Shown here: piece after piece, positions 60,961-64,000 of the stretch | Position numbering within the stretch: position 1 is the first letter of the stretch | How the letters are laid out: every line of letters begins with the position of its first letter | Source: Neocallimastix lanati (nom. inval.) | Taxonomy: Eukaryota > Neocallimastigomycota > Neocallimastigomycetes > Neocallimastigales > Neocallimastigaceae | Direction of reading: 5' to 3' | DNA: 64,000 bases | Assembly: GCA_016946835.1 (NCBI GenBank) | Contig: JACVTC010000053.1 | Coordinates: forward strand, 823,501-887,500 | Translations under genes and position numbers: made by a program | The notes under the pieces: generated by a model | The model's database searches: none | What the model saw: the letters and a program-made list of their open reading frames with translations, nothing else | What the model was told of the DNA's origin: nothing

Positions 60961-61701
60961 AGAATAAGCAACAGTTGATGCAACAATAATTAATCCAACA
61001 CTTATAAGAAATTTCCATAAATTATTATTCATTTTTAATCTGTAGAAATTATATATCGTATATAAATAAAAGTTATAATATTATTTATTGTTAAAAAAAA
61101 AAAGTAAATTTATATTTCTAAAAATTTCATTTTTTTAATATAATATTTCCGTAATATATATAAATATTTTTTTTTTTTTTTTTTCTTTTCGAGATAATAG
61201 TTACTTTAAAAACATATATAAAATACAATAGGTTGCAAAAAAAAACATAAACTGTGAATGACTTGAAGGCATACCATAACTAGTTAATGCAGCATCTTAT
61301 ATATTATATATTTATAATAAAATTTATAATATATTTGAAAAAAAAAAAAAAAAAAAAATATTATTTTTTTGAATTAATAATGAAGATTAAATAACAATAA
61401 CAATAATAATAATAAAGATTTAATTATTTTGTTAATAATAATAATATCAATAATAAAACTTACTTTCAGGCCTTGGTTGTTTAATAATATGTTTAATTAT
61501 AGTATTAAATAATTCATTTAAAAGTTGTCCTATCAACGTAAAAATAATAATTAATTCTCTTCTAGCAAGAATCACAGAAGTATAAGCAACAATTAAAAAT
61601 ATAGGGCATAATGAGGAAAGGGCTAAAATCATACCAAGGAAATCACCCTTTTCATGTAATACATAAGTTAAAGAAATTGGTTTTCTTTCTATTTTTCCCA
61701 T
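60405..61701 (-). CDS. CAX4: Dolichyldiphosphatase (PAP2 family)
   Basis: Four exons: 61464-61701, 61205-61295, 60959-61039 and 60405-60648; 217 residues. Introns are 168, 165 and 310 bases. The enzyme removes a phosphate from dolichyl diphosphate on the lumenal face of the ER, recycling the lipid carrier of N-glycosylation. The three phosphatase motifs are present: KHIIKQPRP (motif 1, Lys and Arg-Pro), YGMPSSHSQFM (motif 2, catalytic His), and SRYYLSYHSAQQV (motif 3, Arg and His). The form GMPSSHSQF is characteristic of dolichyldiphosphatases rather than of lipid phosphate phosphatases (PSGH). Four to five hydrophobic segments fit. Two codons at motif borders are split by introns: RPE|N after motif 1 and SR|YY within motif 3. 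The short first stretch before TM1 (MGKIERKPISLTYVL) fits the family. Start is the only Met available. Confidence 0.93.
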
Positions 61702-62079
61702 TTTTATATTTTTTTTATATTATATATTGTAATGACTATTCTATCTTATATCTTTTAGTATCTACGGTTTCTGGTCTATTGTAAAAATAAATTTATTTTT
61801 TTAATCAAAAATTAGTTTTTTTCTATTTCTTTATTTATTTTTAATGAATATTAATATTTCTTATGATAAAAAAAATATTAATATTTTGCTTTGTTTTGTT
61901 CTATTATTTTTATTTATTTATTTTTTTTTTTCTCCTTAATAATTTTTTAAATTTCGTAGATGTTATATATATACTTAATTTAATTTATATTCTATTTTTT
62001 TTTTTTTTATTTTTTTATATTTTTTAAGTTTGTTTTGTTATGTTTTGTTAGAGTTTATAGTTTTTTACTTTAAATTTGG

Positions 62080-62129
<50 letters not shown>

Positions 62130-62148
62130 ATAGATATATATTTTAATA

Positions 62149-62192
<44 letters not shown>

Positions 62193-62654
62193 TTATTTTA
62201 ATAGTTAAGATTTTTCAAATTTGCCACAATTAATAATAAAAATTTCAATAAAATTAATTAATAAAAAATTAATTGATAATAACAAGCCATAATAATATTA
62301 TTTATTCGCAAAACTTTTTTATTAATTTATTTAATAAATGTTACATTAATTATATAAAAGTAAATAAAAAAAAAGTTATATAGAATATATAATTAATTAT
62401 TAGTAATTAATTATTATTCTATAACATTTTTTTTATTAATAAATTTAATTTATTATTATTTTTATTTTATTATATTTTATTTTATTTTTTAAATTAATTA
62501 TTTTAAAATTAATTTTATTAATTAATTTTAACAATTATTAGTAATATCTACCTTTATGCATTTATTATTTCCAATTTTAAAATTTATCTAAATTAAATAA
62601 AAAAATAAAAAAAGAAAAAGAAAAAGAAAAAAGAAAAAAGGAAACCAAAATAAA
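61702..62654. other. Divergent intergenic region
   Basis: Lies between the starts of dolichyldiphosphatase (-) and the cytochrome b5-domain gene (+), so it should contain both promoters. It has two long A tracts (62083-62127 and 62157-62190), the phrase TGTTTTGTTATGTTTTGTTA (62030-62050), and GAAAAAG repeats (62611-62640) just before the right-hand start. No further gene. Confidence 0.65.
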
Positions 62655-63013
62655 ATGGAAAATATTTCAGAAAATCCAGAAAATCCAGAAAATCCAAAAA
62701 ATTCCCAAAATTCCCAAAATTCACCAAAAAGTAATTTATTTTTTTAAAATATTTTCAATAATGAAATTTTAAAATTAATTTTTTCATTCAAAAAAAGACT
62801 AAAAAAAATAAAAAATAAAAAAATGATATTAATAAAAATTAATTAAATAAAAAATAGAAAATCCATCAGAGGAAAGACCTAATAGAATGAACCCACCACC
62901 TTCCTTTACAAAGCCTTCACCAATCAATAGTAATTATCTATATTTTTTTTATATATATATATTTAAAAATTATATTTTAAATAGGTATTGTTAATTATCA
63001 AATAAAATAATTC

Positions 63014-63046
<33 letters not shown>

Positions 63047-64000
63047 TAAATAAATAAATAAATAAATTGAATTTGCTTTATTTTTTTTTATTAATAATTA
63101 ATTTCTAAATTAAAGGAAATCTAAGAGAAGACAGACATGTCAGAATGAATCCTCCTCCCACAAATTCAAATTTTTTAAATAGTAATAAATTTTAATTATA
63201 TCTTTAAAATATCATTATGTTATCTATTGATATTTTTTATTAAGTCAATTCATTTAATAACATATTATTTTTTTTTTCATAAATTTTTTAAAAAAATTCT
63301 ATAATATTTTTATTTATTTTTTTTTTTTTAAAAAAAAAAATAGCTAATAATTATAGACAATTTAAAAGAGGAGCTAATCAAATGCAATTCATTCATCAAA
63401 TTAACAAAAATCCTATTTCAAATGAAGAAGTATATTATATATTTTTATATATTTATATATAAATTTATTATATAATATTTTTATTAAACTACACATTTAA
63501 AGAAAAAAAGTATGTCATTAATTTTTATCATTAATTTTAAATAAAACGTCCTTTGTTTATATATATTTTTTATAATTTTGAAATTATTAATAGATTAGAT
63601 CAAAATTAAATAATAAATACACTATTGAAGAAGTAGGAAAGCATAATACAACAGAAGACTGTTGGATGGTGTTTAATAACATTGTATATGATGTTACGGA
63701 ATATTTAAACTTTCATCCAGGAGGTAAGCATTATTAAAATAATAAAATTAATGTTGTAGTGGAAGATAATTCTTTATTTCAAAAAGAAAAAAAAAAAAAT
63801 TTAAATAATAATTAATTAATTTTATATATAAATATATTAGGAAAAAGTATTTTAATGACATGTGCCGGAAAAGATGGAACTAGCATGTTTTGTAAGATAT
63901 TTTTTTTTTTTTTTTATTCTTAAAGTTAAAAATAATGATAGTAATAGTAATAAAAACTATTATATATAATAAATAATATAAAATATATTATATATATATT
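62655..64000 (+). CDS. Cytochrome b5 domain-containing protein, 5' part (runs off the window)
   Basis: Six exons are visible: 62655-62730, 62858-62929, 63116-63181, 63344-63429, 63594-63723 and 63841-63891. The last donor is GTAAGA and the next exon lies beyond the window. Exon 1 encodes an Asn/Pro/Ser repeat (ENPENPENP). Exons 2 and 3 are alike ([10 protein letters not shown] and [10 protein letters not shown]). Exon 4 has [17 protein letters not shown]. Exons 5-6 start a cytochrome b5 heme domain: [34 protein letters not shown] (axial His in HPGG) and AGKDGTSMF. The second heme His should lie in the next exon. The preface before the b5 domain resembles that of cytochrome b5 reductase 4 (Ncb5or), but a plain b5-like protein is equally possible. 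The part shown is intact. Confidence 0.8.

Overview
The window looks like nuclear DNA of an anaerobic gut fungus (Neocallimastigomycota). This is inference from several features. Intergenic DNA is almost pure A/T, full of AAT triplets, long homopolymers and 7- and 11-mer arrays, while the genes are small islands of normal base composition. Genes carry short spliceosomal GT-AG introns, mostly 80-360 bases. The content combines core eukaryotic genes (eIF3 subunit j, dolichyldiphosphatase, rhomboid proteases, a cytochrome b5-domain protein) with secreted carbohydrate-active proteins (chitin-binding CBM18 arrays, a bacterial-type GH13 alpha-amylase, an esterase). Stops are used in the standard way.

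Layout. 0.8-2.3 kb: intronless hexose transporter (-). 2.3-7.7 kb: non-coding, with perfect hairpins and a 1.4 kb composite inverted/direct repeat. 7.7-9.8 and 14.9-16.9 kb: tandem rhomboid-protease paralogues (-), three exons each, with a broken LINE between them. 17-20.4 kb: empty apart from one GC-richer island. 20.5-21.3 kb: decayed polysaccharide (chitin) deacetylase (+). 22.3 kb: small foldback element. 23.4-24.9 kb: ankyrin pseudogene and LINE remnant. 25.3-28.3 and 35.0-39.0 kb: two paralogous secreted LRR plus CBM18 genes (-) of 11 exons each. 29.8-34.6 kb, between them: a graveyard of LINE pieces invaded by a 394 bp foldback transposon with a 10 bp target duplication. 45.0-46.3 kb: secreted alpha/beta hydrolase (+). 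48.1-50.0 kb: intronless alpha-amylase of Bacillus AmyE type (-). 53.2 and 58.4-59.2 kb: large 7-mer arrays either side of eIF3j (55.5-57.5 kb, -). 60.4-61.7 kb: dolichyldiphosphatase (-). 62.7 kb to the right edge: cytochrome b5-domain gene (+), truncated by the window.

How the genes fit together. The amylase could release soluble sugars outside the cell, the transporter could import hexoses, and the esterase may remove acyl groups; these links are inferred from family, not from co-regulation. The LRR-CBM18 proteins and the dead deacetylase both concern chitin, probably the fungus's own wall or that of neighbours. The LRR-CBM18 pair is the most unusual system here. Nine single-repeat LRR exons, all bounded by phase-2 introns, are joined to one large exon carrying 4 or 7 hevein-type domains on Thr/Lys linkers.

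All exon boundaries were assigned by eye from GT/AG sites, reading frame and comparison of paralogues. No database search was possible.
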